Below are positions 1 to 9,898 of a DNA stretch of 64,000 nucleotides, piece by piece. Position numbers and translations under genes: made by a program. How positions within the stretch are numbered: position 1 is the first letter of the stretch; each line of letters opens with the position of its first letter. The notes beneath the pieces were generated by a model. It saw nothing but the letters and a program-made list of their open reading frames with translations. It ran no database searches and was not told the DNA's origin. Source of the DNA: Gordonia lacunae (lineage in GTDB: Bacteria > Actinomycetota > Actinomycetes > Mycobacteriales > Mycobacteriaceae); NCBI RefSeq assembly GCF_002149015.1, contig NZ_NGFO01000001.1, forward strand, positions 1-64,000, given 5' to 3'.

Positions 1-33
1 GCGTTCGTCGCTTTCGCTCCTCGCACCTCAGGG
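1..33 (-). repeat. Partial copy of the dispersed CCCTGAGG repeat
   Basis: Read on the minus strand this is the single-arm form CCCTGAGGTGCGAGGAGCG followed by AAAGCGACGA, the same unit that is tandemly repeated near 47.1 kb. The TGA stop of the neighbouring S4 gene (28-30 on the minus strand) lies inside the CCCTGAGG end, so the repeat supplies the last codons and the stop of that gene. The element is cut by the window start, so its full extent is unknown. Confidence 0.75.
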
Positions 34-273
34 GGCGGGCGGCTCGTCGGTCCCGGAAGCGACTCGTACGCTCATCCCGCCGACGGACACCACGTCGCCG
101 ATCACCAGTTGCCGGCCCCGTCGGGTCTCCACCTCGTCGTTGACGCTGACCAGACCGTCGGCGATCACCTCTTTGGCCTCCGCTCCTGATTCGATCAGGT
201 TGGCGAGTTTGAGGAACTGGCCGAGGCGGATGGACTCGTCGCGAATCGTCACGTCGTACACGGCTTCGATCAT
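28..273 (-). CDS. S4-domain RNA-binding protein
   Basis: An 81-residue protein consisting almost only of one S4 RNA-binding domain. Residues about 12-70 contain the typical [16 protein letters not shown] helix-turn, then [20 protein letters not shown] and a closing beta strand. Small stand-alone S4 proteins of this type (YbcJ/RlbA-like) bind structured RNA, often rRNA or tRNA; the exact ligand cannot be read from the sequence. The ATG at 273 is preferred because everything upstream in frame is low-complexity Arg/Gly/Pro with no S4 similarity. It is divergent from lysX. The stop codon lies inside a dispersed repeat, so the final residues may have been altered by repeat insertion. Confidence 0.85.
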   Translation of the reverse strand: MIEAVYDVTIRDESIRLGQFLKLANLIESGAEAKEVIADGLVSVNDEVETRRGRQLVIGDVVSVGGMSVRVASGTDEPPAP

Positions 274-410
274 GCCGGTACGGTGCGGGCGCGGCCACCC
301 CGGCCGGACCATGCCGGGACGAGCGCGCCCCGGCGAGACGATCTGAGCCGGACAGGGCCAATCCGCGTGGAGTGCGGGGACATATCCCTGTTCCCGACTA
401 CCGTTTACGC

Positions 411-3400
411 ATGGCCACCGACACCCCCCTCGCGCCGGTCGACCCGGAGAACCCCGACGAGCACCACGTCGGTCCCTCGCGCGCGCCCACTGCCGCCGAT
501 CGCCGCTCCCTGGCGCTCCTCGACAAGATCCGGCGGCCCACGGGTTTCGGAACCCGCGCGCCACAGATCGCCGGCACGGTGGTGGGCGTACTCGCCGCTA
601 TCGCGTTGCTGTCCAGCCTCTTTCCGGCGATCCGACATCTGATCCACGCCCCGCGACGCTATGTCGACGACTACATCATCACCCTGCCCGACACGAGCTT
701 CGCCTGGGCGTTCGTCCTCGCGCTGCTCGCGGTCGCGCTGTCGGCACGCAAGCGGATCGCCTGGTGGATCAGCGTCGTCTACCTGATCTTGTTCATGGCG
801 GCCAACGTCCTCTATCTGGTGCCGTCGCTGGAGGACGACCTGGGTGTGACGCGGTGGGACCGCACCAACATCTACCTCGGCCTGTTCATCGACGCTCTTG
901 CGCTGATGTTCCTGTTGGCCACGTATCGCCAGTTCTACACGCGGGTGCGTAAGGGGGCGATCCCCGCGGCGTTCGGCACCCTCATCGCCGGGCTGGTCAT
1001 CGCGACGCTGCTGGGCTGGGCGCTGGTGTGGGCCTTCCCGCATACGCTGACCCGGGGAGATCGGTTGCCCTACGCGTTCAACCGCGTGGTCGCCTTCGGG
1101 GCCATCGACCAGGACGCGTCGTTCGACGGCCGGCACACGCACCTCTTCGTCAACGGGTTGCTGGGGTTGTTCGGTGCGCTGGCGCTGATCGCGGCGGCGA
1201 TCGTGCTGTTCCGCTCGCAGCGGTTGCGCTGGCTCATGACCGCCGAGGACGAAGCACTGATCCGCGCACTGATCGCGCGGTTCAACGACGACGATTCGCT
1301 GGCGTACTTCTCGACCCGGCGCGACAAGGCCGTCGTGTTCTCGCCCGACGGTCGCGCGGCCATCACCTATCGGGTGGAGATGGGCGTCGGCCTCGCGGGC
1401 GGTGATCCGATCGGCGATCCGGAGTCGTGGCCCGAGGCCATCGCCGAGTTCCTCACGCTCTGCGAGAAATACGGGTGGCATCCGGCGTCGATGGGGTCGA
1501 GCCCCCGCGGCGCGGCGGCCTTCGATGCCGCCGGTTTCGTCTCGCTCAACATCGGCGACGAGGCCATCCTCCACACGCGCGAGTTCAGCCTCAGCGGGTC
1601 GGCGATGAAGGCGGTGCGCCAAGCCGTGACCCGCACGCGCCGTGCCGGTGTCGGCGTCCGCATCCGGCGGCACTCCGAGATCTCGACGAGCTCGATCGAC
1701 GGAAAACCGTCGGAGATGGCGCAGATCGTCGCGCGCGCCGACGACTGGCGCGACACCGACGAGGAACGCGGCTTCGCGATGGCGCTCTCGCGCATCGGTG
1801 ATCCCGCGGACGGTGACTGCCTGCTGGTCGAGGCGGTGATGGACGAGGGCGGGCCCGACGAGAGGGTCGTCGGCATGCTGTCGTTCGTTCCGTGGGGGCG
1901 CCGGGGCGTCTCGCTCGACCTGATGCGTCGCGACCGCCACGGACCGAATGGTGTCGTGGAGACGATGGTCGCCGAACTGTGCCGCAACTCCGAACAATTG
2001 GGCATCACCGAGGTGTCGCTCAACTTCGCCGCGTTCCGTGCGTTCTTCGAGCAGGGGCCGCAGATCGGTGCCGGACCTGTCATGCGGATGGGTTATTCGG
2101 TCCTGATGTTCGGCTCGCGGTTCTTCCAGATGGAGTCGCTGTACAAGTCGAATGCGAAGTACCTGCCGGACTGGCAGTCGCGCTACCTGTGCTTCGAGGA
2201 CAGCCGGATCCTGCCGCGCGTGGGACTGGCCGCGATCGTGACCGAGGGGTTCATCACGCTGCCCCGCTTCGGCCGGGCCAAGCATTACACGCAGGGTCCG
2301 CCGTCGATCCCGCCCGGTGTCGACGCCCCTGCCCTCATCGCCGAGCTCGAGGCCGAGACGGCGACACCCGAGGGTGCGGTCGTCCATCGACCGGAACAGG
2401 TCCGTGTCCGGCTCGAGAAGATGGACCGGCTCGTCGAGCGGGGTTTCGATCCGTACCCCCCGGCCGATCAGCCCACCCATACGATCGCGCAGGCGAAGGC
2501 CGAACCCGAGGGAACCGTCGTCACCGTCGCCGGTCGCGTGACGCGGCTCCGCGACTTCGGCAAGGTCGTGTTCGCCAACGTCCACGACTGGTCCGGCGAG
2601 GTCCAGGTGCTCGTCGAGGATTCCCGGGTGATCCCGGGAACCCCCGATTTCGGAACGGATGTCGACCTCGGCGACCTGATCCAGGCTCGTGGCATCGTGG
2701 GCACCAGCCGCAAGGGAGAGCTGTCGATCCTGATCGATGCCTGGCGGATCAACGGCAAGTGCCTGCGCCCCCTGCCCGACAAGTGGGCCGGTCTCACCGA
2801 TCCGGAAGCGCGTGTCCGCCAGCGCTACGTCGACCTGGCGATCAACGAGCAGACGCGGTCGTCGCTCGCGACGCGCAGTCTCGTCGTGAAGTCGTTGCGC
2901 GACTTCCTCTCCGCGCGCGGCTATCTGGAGGTGGAGACACCGATCCTGCAGCAGATCCACGGCGGCGCCAACGCGACCCCGTTCCAGACGCACATCAACG
3001 CCTACAACCTCGATCTGTATCTGCGCATCGCCCCGGAGCTCTACCTCAAACGTCTCTGCGTCGGCGGCGTGGAGAAGGTCTTCGAGATCGGCCGCAACTT
3101 CCGCAACGAGGGCGTCGACTTCAGCCACAACCCGGAGTTCACGAGCCTCGAAGCCTACGAGGCGCACAGTGATTACCTCAAGATGCTCGACCTCACCCGG
3201 GAGATGATCCAGCACGCGGCAACAGCGGCCTACGGGGAACCGGTGATCGTGCGTACCGACGCCGACGGCAACGAAGAGCGCGTGGACATCTCGGGGGAGT
3301 GGCCGGTCAAGACCGTCCATCAGGTGGTCTCCGAGGGGGCGGAGCAGGAGATCACCCCGGAGACCTCTGTCGAGGAGCTGCGAGCGGTGTGCGATCGCCT

Positions 3401-3845
3401 CGAGATCAACCACCGGCCGGACTGGGATGCCGGGCAGATCGTGCTGGAACTCTACGAGCACCTCGGCGAGGACCGCACGACCTTCCCGACCTTCTACACC
3501 GACTTCCCGACGTCGACATCGCCGCTCACGCGCGCACACCGGAGCAAGCCGGGCGTCGCCGAGCGGTGGGACCTCGTCGCCTGGGGCGTCGAACTCGGTA
3601 CGGCCTACACCGAGCTCACCGATCCGGTGGAGCAGCGCAAGCGTCTCACCGAGCAGTCGATCCTGGCCGCCGACGGTGATCCCGAGGCCATGGAGCTCGA
3701 CGAGGACTTCCTGCAGGCGCTCGAATACGCGATGCCGCCGACCGGAGGTCTGGGTGTCGGTGTCGACCGGGTGGTCATGCTCATCACCGGACAGTCGATC
3801 CGCGAGTCGCTGGCGTTCCCGCTCGCGAAACCGCAGGACTCCTGA
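411..3845 (+). CDS. lysX: Bifunctional lysylphosphatidylglycerol synthase / lysyl-tRNA synthetase LysX
   Basis: About 1144 residues in two parts. The N-terminal part has six predicted membrane segments (roughly residues 45-260) and then a cytosolic DUF2156/MprF-like aminoacyl-transferase domain (about 300-620). The C-terminal part is a class II lysyl-tRNA synthetase: an OB-fold anticodon-binding domain, motif 2 ([11 protein letters not shown] then [13 protein letters not shown]) and motif 3 ([15 protein letters not shown]). LysX of mycobacteria charges tRNA-Lys and transfers lysine to phosphatidylglycerol, giving positively charged membrane lipid and resistance to cationic peptides. Length is close to the mycobacterial enzyme (about 1170). 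The ATG at 411 is chosen; an in-frame GTG at 372 would add 13 residues. No shorter lysS copy is in the window. Confidence 0.95.
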   Translation: MATDTPLAPVDPENPDEHHVGPSRAPTAADRRSLALLDKIRRPTGFGTRAPQIAGTVVGVLAAIALLSSLFPAIRHLIHAPRRYVDDYIITLPDTSFAWAFVLALLAVALSARKRIAWWISVVYLILFMAANVLYLVPSLEDDLGVTRWDRTNIYLGLFIDALALMFLLATYRQFYTRVRKGAIPAAFGTLIAGLVIATLLGWALVWAFPHTLTRGDRLPYAFNRVVAFGAIDQDASFDGRHTHLFVNGLLGLFGALALIAAAIVLFRSQRLRWLMTAEDEALIRALIARFNDDDSLAYFSTRRDKAVVFSPDGRAAITYRVEMGVGLAGGDPIGDPESWPEAIAEFLTLCEKYGWHPASMGSSPRGAAAFDAAGFVSLNIGDEAILHTREFSLSGSAMKAVRQAVTRTRRAGVGVRIRRHSEISTSSIDGKPSEMAQIVARADDWRDTDEERGFAMALSRIGDPADGDCLLVEAVMDEGGPDERVVGMLSFVPWGRRGVSLDLMRRDRHGPNGVVETMVAELCRNSEQLGITEVSLNFAAFRAFFEQGPQIGAGPVMRMGYSVLMFGSRFFQMESLYKSNAKYLPDWQSRYLCFEDSRILPRVGLAAIVTEGFITLPRFGRAKHYTQGPPSIPPGVDAPALIAELEAETATPEGAVVHRPEQVRVRLEKMDRLVERGFDPYPPADQPTHTIAQAKAEPEGTVVTVAGRVTRLRDFGKVVFANVHDWSGEVQVLVEDSRVIPGTPDFGTDVDLGDLIQARGIVGTSRKGELSILIDAWRINGKCLRPLPDKWAGLTDPEARVRQRYVDLAINEQTRSSLATRSLVVKSLRDFLSARGYLEVETPILQQIHGGANATPFQTHINAYNLDLYLRIAPELYLKRLCVGGVEKVFEIGRNFRNEGVDFSHNPEFTSLEAYEAHSDYLKMLDLTREMIQHAATAAYGEPVIVRTDADGNEERVDISGEWPVKTVHQVVSEGAEQEITPETSVEELRAVCDRLEINHRPDWDAGQIVLELYEHLGEDRTTFPTFYTDFPTSTSPLTRAHRSKPGVAERWDLVAWGVELGTAYTELTDPVEQRKRLTEQSILAADGDPEAMELDEDFLQALEYAMPPTGGLGVGVDRVVMLITGQSIRESLAFPLAKPQDS

Positions 3846-4277
3846 GTCGCCCGTCGCCCATCGTTCGCCTCAGCCGCCGAGGCGGACGACGGCGTCGTGG
3901 TCGTGCGTCGGGCCCGGCTGCCGGAACGTGGAGGCGGGTATCACTACCGCGCGTCGAGGTCAGGCGCTCCCCAATCGAGGGCATCACCGCGTGAGCCGGC
4001 GGTGCCGCTCCTTCTGGAAAGGTGTTCCCGACACCGTGGAAAGCGCGGCGTGCGCTACACCTAGCCGATATGTGTAACGGTGCGATAGGGCCGAACGACC
4101 TACTCGTCGACCCCCCCGTCTGACGAGAGGTGCCCGGAATGATCCTCGATGAGCCCATCCGCCAGGTCCGCCGGACGCGCCGACCTTGACATGCACACCG
4201 CCCTCACCGCGTCGATCGCGACGCTGCAGCTGAGCCGGTCCGTACCTCGTCTCCGACGACCCCGAAGCACCTGACAC
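3846..4277. other. Intergenic region between lysX and sigK
   Basis: About 430 bases with no convincing gene: reading frames here are short and lack family features. Apart from the hairpin just after lysX, nothing distinct is seen. The lower-GC patch near 4055-4085 (ATATGTGTAACGG) could hold the sigK promoter, but no -35/-10 pair is clear enough to call. Confidence 0.4.
3862..3888 (+). terminator. Candidate hairpin after lysX
   Basis: CGTTCGCCTC and GAGGCGGACG form a 10-bp stem with one mismatch around a 7-base loop, 17 bases after the lysX stop. There is no clear U-tract, so this is only a candidate terminator. Confidence 0.35.
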
Positions 4278-4895
4278 ATGGCGCCGAGGGGGAGCGACGC
4301 AACCGCGAGAGCGGATGATGGGGGACCGGGGGGTGAATCGCAGATCCTGCGCGATCTGCTCGCCTCGATTGCCGCAGGGGATCGTGCCGCGTTCACCCGC
4401 CTGTACGACCTGACCAGTTCCCGGATCTACGGGCTGGCCGTCCGGGTGGTCCGTGACCGGCACTACGCCGAAGAGGTGGTCCAAGAGGCCTACCTGCAGT
4501 ACTGGCAGCGGGCGACCGACTACGAACCCACCCGCGGGTCGGTGATCACCTGGATGATGACGATCGCGCACCGGCGCGCCGTCGACCGGGTCCGCACCGA
4601 GAACATGCAGGCCGAGAAGATGTCCGAGTACGGGGTCCGCAGTGCGGAACCCGAAGCCGCGCAGAACCTTCCGCTGGAGGCCGTGGTCCGGTCGGCGGAG
4701 GTGAGCGCGGTGCGCACCTGCCTCGGACACCTCACCGACCTGCAGCGAGGGAGCCTCGAGTTGTCGTACTTCGGCGGGCTCACCTATCCCGAGGTGGCCG
4801 CGCGCACCGACACGCCGCTGCCCACCACGAAGTCCCGGATGCGGGACGGGCTGCGCCGTCTGCGGAGCTGCCTGGACGCGCAGGAGGGTCGCTGA
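4278..4895 (+). CDS. sigK: ECF sigma factor, SigK type
   Basis: A 205-residue extracytoplasmic-function sigma factor. Region 2 spans about residues 25-100 (FTRLYDLTSSRIYGLAVRVV, then EEVVQEAYLQYWQ and GSVITWMMTIAHRRAVDRVR). Region 4 is at about 145-200 (LTDLQRGSLELSYFGGLTYP, then a helix-turn-helix ending MRDGLRRLRS). The pattern matches the SigK (ECF19) group of mycobacteria, which is normally held by the membrane anti-sigma factor RskA encoded immediately downstream. Here the next gene, 70 bases on, is an alpha/beta hydrolase, so the usual sigK-rskA pair is split. Its targets cannot be read from the window. The ATG at 4278 gives a normal family length. Confidence 0.88.
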   Translation: MAPRGSDATARADDGGPGGESQILRDLLASIAAGDRAAFTRLYDLTSSRIYGLAVRVVRDRHYAEEVVQEAYLQYWQRATDYEPTRGSVITWMMTIAHRRAVDRVRTENMQAEKMSEYGVRSAEPEAAQNLPLEAVVRSAEVSAVRTCLGHLTDLQRGSLELSYFGGLTYPEVAARTDTPLPTTKSRMRDGLRRLRSCLDAQEGR

Positions 4896-4965
4896 TCCGG
4901 GGTGCGCCGGCGGCCGGTCCCATCGTCCGACGGCGCGGCCCCATCCGCCCAGGCACACTGAACGC

Positions 4966-5874
4966 GTGCACGAGACGACAGGCGACGACGATCTGAGGTC
5001 ACCCGGCACGTTCGTGACGGTCGGGGAGCATCGTCTCCATGTGCTCGACGAGGGCTCGGGACCGCCGCTGTTGCTGATGGCGGCGCTCGGGAGCAACTGG
5101 TTCGACCTCGATCCGCTCGTCGCGCGGCTCTCGGCGTCGTGGCGGGTCGTGCGGTACGACCGGCCGGGATACGGGTTGTCCGATCCCATCGGCCGGGACC
5201 ACCATCCCTCGTTGCTGGGCGAGGTGGAACGGATGGCCGCCGTGCTCGACGCGCGCGGCGTCGACGAGCCGGTCGTGGTCGTGGGTCACTCGCTGGCATC
5301 GCTGTACGTCGAGGCGTTCGCGCGGCGGTATCCCGAGCGGACCGCCGGTGTGGTCGTACTCGACGGGTCGTTCGTCCTGTTGCCGTGGCGGATCGTCCCG
5401 CTGTCGTTCCGCGTCGGCAACGCTCATCGGCTGGTCGGAGCGGCACGTGCGGTGACCAGTCGCGTCGGCATCCGACGCTGGCCGAGCTTCCAGGTGTGGA
5501 GCCGTGTGGTGCCCGCACCGCCCGAGGGGCGCGGCGATCAGCAGCGCAGATGGAGCACCCACGTCTTCGGGCAGCCGCCCTATCTGCTCGCCCTGCTCGT
5601 GGAGAACGCCGCCTTCGGGTCGATGAACCAGACGTTGCGAAGTCTGCGCCGATCCGCACCGATGCCCGGTGTCCCGACGATCGTCGTCGTGGCGTCGTCG
5701 AGGCTTCCCGGGTGGCGCCACTTCTGGGAATGGAAGCAACGGCGATACGCCGAGGTGCTGGGCGCCGGTGAGATCGCCGTTCTCCCGCGGGCGAGGCACT
5801 TCCTCGTGTCCGAACGGCCGGACGACGTCGCCGAGATCATCGACGGCGTCCGATCGATCCCTACCCGCGAGTAA
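4966..5874 (+). CDS. Alpha/beta-fold hydrolase
   Basis: A 302-residue alpha/beta hydrolase with no signal peptide, so probably cytosolic. Visible features are the early [20 protein letters not shown] strand and oxyanion region, the [12 protein letters not shown] loop, the nucleophile elbow GHSLAS (Ser109), a cap region around residues 140-210, and a C-terminal [16 protein letters not shown] segment supplying the likely catalytic His. The substrate is unknown; the family includes esterases, C-C bond hydrolases and lactonases. The start is a GTG at 4966. It sits where the anti-sigma gene rskA would be expected after sigK, 70 bases downstream, so read-through from sigK is possible. Confidence 0.8.
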   Translation: MHETTGDDDLRSPGTFVTVGEHRLHVLDEGSGPPLLLMAALGSNWFDLDPLVARLSASWRVVRYDRPGYGLSDPIGRDHHPSLLGEVERMAAVLDARGVDEPVVVVGHSLASLYVEAFARRYPERTAGVVVLDGSFVLLPWRIVPLSFRVGNAHRLVGAARAVTSRVGIRRWPSFQVWSRVVPAPPEGRGDQQRRWSTHVFGQPPYLLALLVENAAFGSMNQTLRSLRRSAPMPGVPTIVVVASSRLPGWRHFWEWKQRRYAEVLGAGEIAVLPRARHFLVSERPDDVAEIIDGVRSIPTRE

Positions 5875-5908
5875 CCAGCTACTTGCGGTTACACCTAAAC
5901 TGTTCGGC

Positions 5909-6400
5909 ATGAGCGAGCTCACCTTCACCCCGACGGCCGACCTCGTCGACGAGATCGGTGCCGATGTCCGCAGCTGTGACACCCAGTTCACCCAATTCGG
6001 CGGAAACCGGGAGTTCGTCGGACGGGTGTCGACGGTCCGATGCTTCCAGGACAACGCCCTCCTGAAGTCGGTCCTCGGTGAGTCCAACCCCGGCGGGGTG
6101 CTCGTCGTCGACGGCGACGCATCGGTCCACACCGCGCTGGTGGGAGACCTGATCGCCGAACTCGGCCGGTCCAACGGCTGGGTCGGGATCATCGTCAACG
6201 GCGCCATCCGCGACGCCAAGACCATCGGTGGGATGGAGATCGGGGTCAAGGCCCTGGGCACCAACCCGCGCAAGTCGACCAAGACCGGCGCCGGTGAGCG
6301 CGACGTCCCGCTGACCATCGGCGGCGAGACGTTCACCCCCGGCGACATCGTCTACTCCGACGACGACGGCATCGTGCTCGTCGCGGCGGAGACGCGGTAG
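5909..6400 (+). CDS. rraA: RraA family protein (regulator of RNase E activity A / HMG aldolase fold)
   Basis: A 163-residue protein of the RraA/MenG-like fold, normal length for the family. The core [20 protein letters not shown] motif is followed by [19 protein letters not shown], in which the R-D pair belongs to the metal/ligand site shared with HMG/CHA aldolases, and by the C-terminal [15 protein letters not shown]. In E. coli RraA binds and inhibits RNase E; many actinobacterial homologues are annotated the same way although aldolase activity is possible. The ATG at 5909 is chosen. It lies 34 bases after the hydrolase gene and 90 before the dehydrogenase gene, all on one strand. Confidence 0.9.
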   Translation: MSELTFTPTADLVDEIGADVRSCDTQFTQFGGNREFVGRVSTVRCFQDNALLKSVLGESNPGGVLVVDGDASVHTALVGDLIAELGRSNGWVGIIVNGAIRDAKTIGGMEIGVKALGTNPRKSTKTGAGERDVPLTIGGETFTPGDIVYSDDDGIVLVAAETR

Positions 6401-6490
6401 ACCCGAACAGCAGTAAGACCCCGGTCGCCGAGACCGACGATCGTCATCGAACAGAACACCGGATATCCGACAGCGCTGAGGAGCACCGCC

Positions 6491-8044
6491 ATGCCGAAGC
6501 CCACCGCCGACTATTTCGCTCGCCTCGGTGCGCTCGTCGCCATCGACGACGCCGCGAGTCGTCCCACGCGTCCCGTCCTCGAGGCGTTCAGCGGGACGGA
6601 GATGGCCACCATCCCGGTCGCCACCGCAGACGATCTCGAGGTCGCGGTCGCCCGTGCCCGCCAGGCCCAGCAGGGATGGGCGACCCGCACGCCGGCCGAC
6701 CGCGCCGCGATCATCGACCGCTTCTCCGAGCTGGTCCACCGCAACGCGGCGTCGCTGATGGACATCGCCCAGGCCGAGACCGGCAAGGCGCGCATCTACG
6801 CGCAAGAAGAGGTCATCGACGTCTCGATCACCGCGCGGCACTACGCGACGAACGGACCCAAGCTGCTGGCCGATCGCAAGGTCAAGGGCATGCTGCCGGG
6901 TGCGACCAGCGTGCGCGTCCGCTACCTGCCCAAGGGCGTGGTCGGCATCATCAGCCCGTGGAACTACCCGCTGACGCTGGCGGTGTCCGACGCGGTGGCA
7001 GCGCTGATCGCCGGCAACGCCGTGGTCATCAAGCCCGACAGCCAGACTCCGTACTGCGCACTGGCCCTCGCCGAATTGCTGTACGAGGCGGGCCTGCCGC
7101 GTGAGCTGTACGCCGTGGTGCCCGGCCCGGGCGGGGTCGTCGGACAGGCCATCATGGCCAGCACCGACTACGTGATGTTCACCGGCTCGTCGGAGACCGG
7201 GGCCACCCTCGCCGAGCAGGCCGGGCGCCGACTCATCGGGTTCTCCGCCGAACTCGGCGGCAAGAACCCGATGGTGGTCACGGCAAGCGCGGACATCGCC
7301 AACGCCGTCCGGGGTGCGGCGCGGGCGTCGTACTCCAACTCCGGACAGCTGTGCATCTCGATCGAACGGATCTACGTCGACAAGAAGATCGCCGACGACT
7401 TCGCCGAGCGGTTCGCCGCGTATGTCTCGACGATGAAGCTGTCCGCCTCCTACGATTTCAGCGCCGACATGGGTTCGCTGGCCTCGGCCGCCCAGATCGA
7501 CACCGCCGAGGCACACGTCGAGGATGCGGTCGCCAAGGGCGCAAAGGTGCTCGCCGGCGGTAAGCGCCGTGCCGACCTCGGGCCGTTCTTCTTCGAGCCG
7601 ACGGTCCTCACCGACGTCACCGACGACATGGTGTGCTTCGCGAACGAGACCTTCGGACCCGTCGTCTCGATCTACCCGGTGGACTCCACCGACGAGGCGA
7701 TCAAGCTCGCCAACGACACCGACTACGGACTGAATGCCAGCGTCTTCGCCGGCAGCAGCGACGAAGCACAACATGTTGCCGAGCAGCTCCGGGCCGGGAC
7801 GGTCAACATCAACGAGGGATACGCGGCGGCGTGGGCGTCGACGGCGGCTCCGATGGGCGGCATGGGCATCTCCGGCGTGGGGCGCCGCCACGGTGACGAG
7901 GGCCTGCTGAAGTACACCGAGCCCCAGACCATCGCCGAGCAGCGTTTCCTCGGCATCGACCGCATGCCGGTGGTCCCGACCAGCATCTACCGGGCCATCA
8001 CGCCGACCGCTGTCCGCGCGCTGAAGTACCTGCCCGGGCGCTAG
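6491..8044 (+). CDS. gabD2: Succinate-semialdehyde dehydrogenase (NADP+)
   Basis: A 517-residue aldehyde dehydrogenase. The catalytic residues are clear: Glu254 in ELGGKNPM and Cys288 in SGQLCISIERIYV, with the usual 34-residue spacing. The cofactor region has GIISPWNYPLTL and VMFTGSSETG. The sequence most resembles the mycobacterial GabD2 group of succinate-semialdehyde dehydrogenases, which oxidise succinic semialdehyde to succinate in the GABA shunt or the 2-oxoglutarate decarboxylase bypass; substrate assignment is by family resemblance only. The ATG at 6491 is preceded by AGGAG with good spacing. A repeat element follows about 55 bases after the stop. Confidence 0.85.
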   Translation: MPKPTADYFARLGALVAIDDAASRPTRPVLEAFSGTEMATIPVATADDLEVAVARARQAQQGWATRTPADRAAIIDRFSELVHRNAASLMDIAQAETGKARIYAQEEVIDVSITARHYATNGPKLLADRKVKGMLPGATSVRVRYLPKGVVGIISPWNYPLTLAVSDAVAALIAGNAVVIKPDSQTPYCALALAELLYEAGLPRELYAVVPGPGGVVGQAIMASTDYVMFTGSSETGATLAEQAGRRLIGFSAELGGKNPMVVTASADIANAVRGAARASYSNSGQLCISIERIYVDKKIADDFAERFAAYVSTMKLSASYDFSADMGSLASAAQIDTAEAHVEDAVAKGAKVLAGGKRRADLGPFFFEPTVLTDVTDDMVCFANETFGPVVSIYPVDSTDEAIKLANDTDYGLNASVFAGSSDEAQHVAEQLRAGTVNINEGYAAAWASTAAPMGGMGISGVGRRHGDEGLLKYTEPQTIAEQRFLGIDRMPVVPTSIYRAITPTAVRALKYLPGR

Positions 8045-8097
8045 GCGAGCACGTTCGGTCCGCCTGAACCCTGATCCGGAAGAACCACACCCACTGG

Positions 8098-8305
8098 CCC
8101 CTGAGGTGCGAGGAGCGCAAGCGACGAGCCACGAAGGGCTGGCGACGCGTCTCGCCACGACCCTTCGTGACGGCCTCCGCAAGCTCCGGCCTCCTCAGGG
8201 AGCGGGGGGGCTCGGACCGGCCTCCGCAAGCTCCGGCCTCCTCAGGTAGCGGGGGGGGCTCGGACCGGCCTCGGCACGCTCCGGCCTCCTCAGGGAGCGG
8301 GGGCG
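8098..8305 (+). repeat. Dispersed inverted-repeat element plus three-copy CTCCGGCCTCCTCAGG array
   Basis: The element opens with CCCTGAGGTGCGAGGAGCG, continues CGACGAGCCACGAAGGG, and returns through CCCTTCGTGACGG to CCTCAGGG, forming an imperfect hairpin of about 100 bp. The right arm (GCCTCCGCAAGCTCCGGCCT then CCTCAGG) is then repeated three times with short GGGGGGCTCGGACCG linkers. It fills most of the 365-base gap between the dehydrogenase gene and the next gene. A head sequence CCCTGATCCGGAAGAAC at about 8068 recurs before the copies at 32.2 and 47.0 kb. Confidence 0.8.
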
Positions 8306-8409
8306 CGAGTGGGTCTGCGGTACTTCCGGATCAGGAAGCACGAGTGTCGTCGCCGGCGAGACGCCGGATGTCCTGCCCGATCGGTGTGAGCGTGGTTACG
8401 GTAGGCCCT

Positions 8410-9636
8410 GTGACCCGGAGCCCCCGCACGCGCAGAGATCCCGTAACCCGATCCCGCCGGACGCGTGTGGGTGTGCTGACCGCGGCCGTCTCGGCCGCCC
8501 TCGTCGGCGCGCTGGTGTCCACGCCCGCCGCCGACGCGGCTCCCGCGCTGCGGGTGACCACCGTCGCCGATGGGCTGAGCATCCCGTGGGGCGTCGTGGT
8601 CGCGCCGGATGGGACCGTACTGACCGGTGAGCGGGCGGGACGATTCGTCGCGGTACGCCCGGGAGGGCAACGCGTGAACGTCCGTGCCGACCTGTCACGC
8701 ATCTTCGCGCAGGGCGAGTCCGGGCTGATGGGCCTTGCCATCGATCCGCGGTTCGAACAGACCCGCCGGGTGTACTCGTGCCAGGCGGAGGCGACCGTGC
8801 CCGGGGCGCCGGGCGTGCCCGGATCGCTGTCGAACCTCCCGATCGAGTTCCCGCAGACCGGGCAGACCATCCAGGTCGTGTCCTGGCGGGTCGGCGCCGA
8901 CTGGACCCAGATGGCCCGTGAACGCACTGTGCTGAGTGGGATTCCGGTCAACTCGTCGGGACGGCACGGCGGTTGTGGTCTGGCGGCCACCGGCGACAGC
9001 CTCTGGGTCGGTACCGGCGACAACGCCACCCCGTGGATTCCGCAGTCCCGTACCTCGCTGGGCGGCAAGGTCTTGCACATCAAGCTCGACGGCACCCCGG
9101 CACCGGGTAACCCGAACCCGCGCAGTCCGATCTACAGCCTCGGGCACCGCAACGTACAGGGCGTGGCGGTCCAGCCCGGCACCGGTCGGGTGTATGCCAT
9201 CGAGCAGGGCACGAGCCGCGACGACGAGCTGAATCGCATCGTCGCCGGCGGCAACTACGGGTACAAGCCGGATCGCACACCGATCATCTATGACGAATCG
9301 GTGCCGATGACCGATCCGGTCCGGGTCCCGGGCGCGATCGGTCCGGTCTGGAGTTCGGGCGACGAGACGATCGCGCTGCCTGGAATCGCGTTCGTGCCCG
9401 AAACCGGCTGGGGCGCTTACAACGGCGGCGTCGTGCTGACCGCCCTCAAGGGCAAGCGACTGGTGTTCCTGAAGCTCTCCGACGACAGTCGGCGCGTGGT
9501 GTCGCAGGCCGAGGCGCTGACGAATGCGCACGGCCGCCTGCGCGGGGTGGCCGTCGCGCCCGACGGCTCATTGGTCCTGACGACCAGCGACGGCGAGGGC
9601 TCGGACCGCATCCTGCGCGTGCGCTGGAACGGCTGA
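8410..9636 (+). CDS. Secreted PQQ-dependent sugar dehydrogenase-like protein (glucose/sorbosone dehydrogenase family)
   Basis: About 408 residues from the GTG at 8410. A basic N-terminus and hydrophobic stretch (VGVLTAAVSAALVGALVST) end in a likely signal-peptidase site near ADA-AP. The mature part is a six-bladed beta-propeller of the GSDH family, seen in GLSIPWGVVVAPDGTVLTGE, GLMGLAIDPRF, SSGRHGGCGLAATGD, YSLGHRNVQGVAVQPGTGRV and GGNYGYKPD. Members with bound PQQ oxidise aldoses or sorbosone in the periplasm; many actinobacterial members have no proven substrate. No PQQ biosynthesis gene is in the window. A longer in-frame start at 8167 would run through the repeat element and is rejected. 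Confidence 0.82.
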   Translation: MTRSPRTRRDPVTRSRRTRVGVLTAAVSAALVGALVSTPAADAAPALRVTTVADGLSIPWGVVVAPDGTVLTGERAGRFVAVRPGGQRVNVRADLSRIFAQGESGLMGLAIDPRFEQTRRVYSCQAEATVPGAPGVPGSLSNLPIEFPQTGQTIQVVSWRVGADWTQMARERTVLSGIPVNSSGRHGGCGLAATGDSLWVGTGDNATPWIPQSRTSLGGKVLHIKLDGTPAPGNPNPRSPIYSLGHRNVQGVAVQPGTGRVYAIEQGTSRDDELNRIVAGGNYGYKPDRTPIIYDESVPMTDPVRVPGAIGPVWSSGDETIALPGIAFVPETGWGAYNGGVVLTALKGKRLVFLKLSDDSRRVVSQAEALTNAHGRLRGVAVAPDGSLVLTTSDGEGSDRILRVRWNG

Positions 9637-9639
9637 GGC

Positions 9640-9879
9640 ATGTGCGACGACGCGATCGTCGGCCACGCGCACGACGAAGCCGGTCGGATGTCTCGTCGAA
9701 CCGCGCTACGGGTGGCTGCGGGTGGCGCCCACACCGCGATCCTCGGTGGCGGACGGTACGCCGTCGAGGCGATGGCGAATCTGGAAGCCGTCCCCGCGCA
9801 GGGTTCGACCGTGGTCGTCGGTGCGCCGAGGTTCGCCGGCGGGACCGGTGGCCCGGCGCGGGTACTCGCACTGGTGTGA
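9640..9879 (+). pseudogene. Remnant of a Tat-exported cyclase family protein with the middle deleted
   Basis: A 79-codon frame starting 4 bases after the preceding stop. The first 30 residues look like a Tat leader (GRMSRRTALRVAAGGA). The last 40 (ANLEAVPAQGSTVVVGAPRF, then GGTGGPARVLALV) match, from memory, the extreme C-terminus of COG1878 cyclase/kynurenine-formamidase-like proteins. The catalytic centre of about 200 residues, with its HxxxDxxxH motif, is missing. The simplest reading is an internal in-frame deletion joining the two ends. It could also be a small exported protein in its own right. Aligning it to full-length actinobacterial cyclases would decide. Confidence 0.45.
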
Positions 9880-9898
9880 ACAGACAGGAAGGTCATCG

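Noticed and set aside
405..3539. Very long open frame on the minus strand opposite lysX
   Set aside because: Composition is Arg/Asp/His-rich without domains and it mirrors the codon structure of lysX; it is an antisense artefact of high GC.
5879..8182. Long minus-strand frame opposite rraA and the semialdehyde dehydrogenase
   Set aside because: No recognisable domain, and the plus strand carries two complete enzymes with catalytic residues.
8167..8409. Upstream start for the sugar-dehydrogenase-like gene
   Set aside because: It would translate the dispersed repeat and place about 80 residues before the signal peptide.
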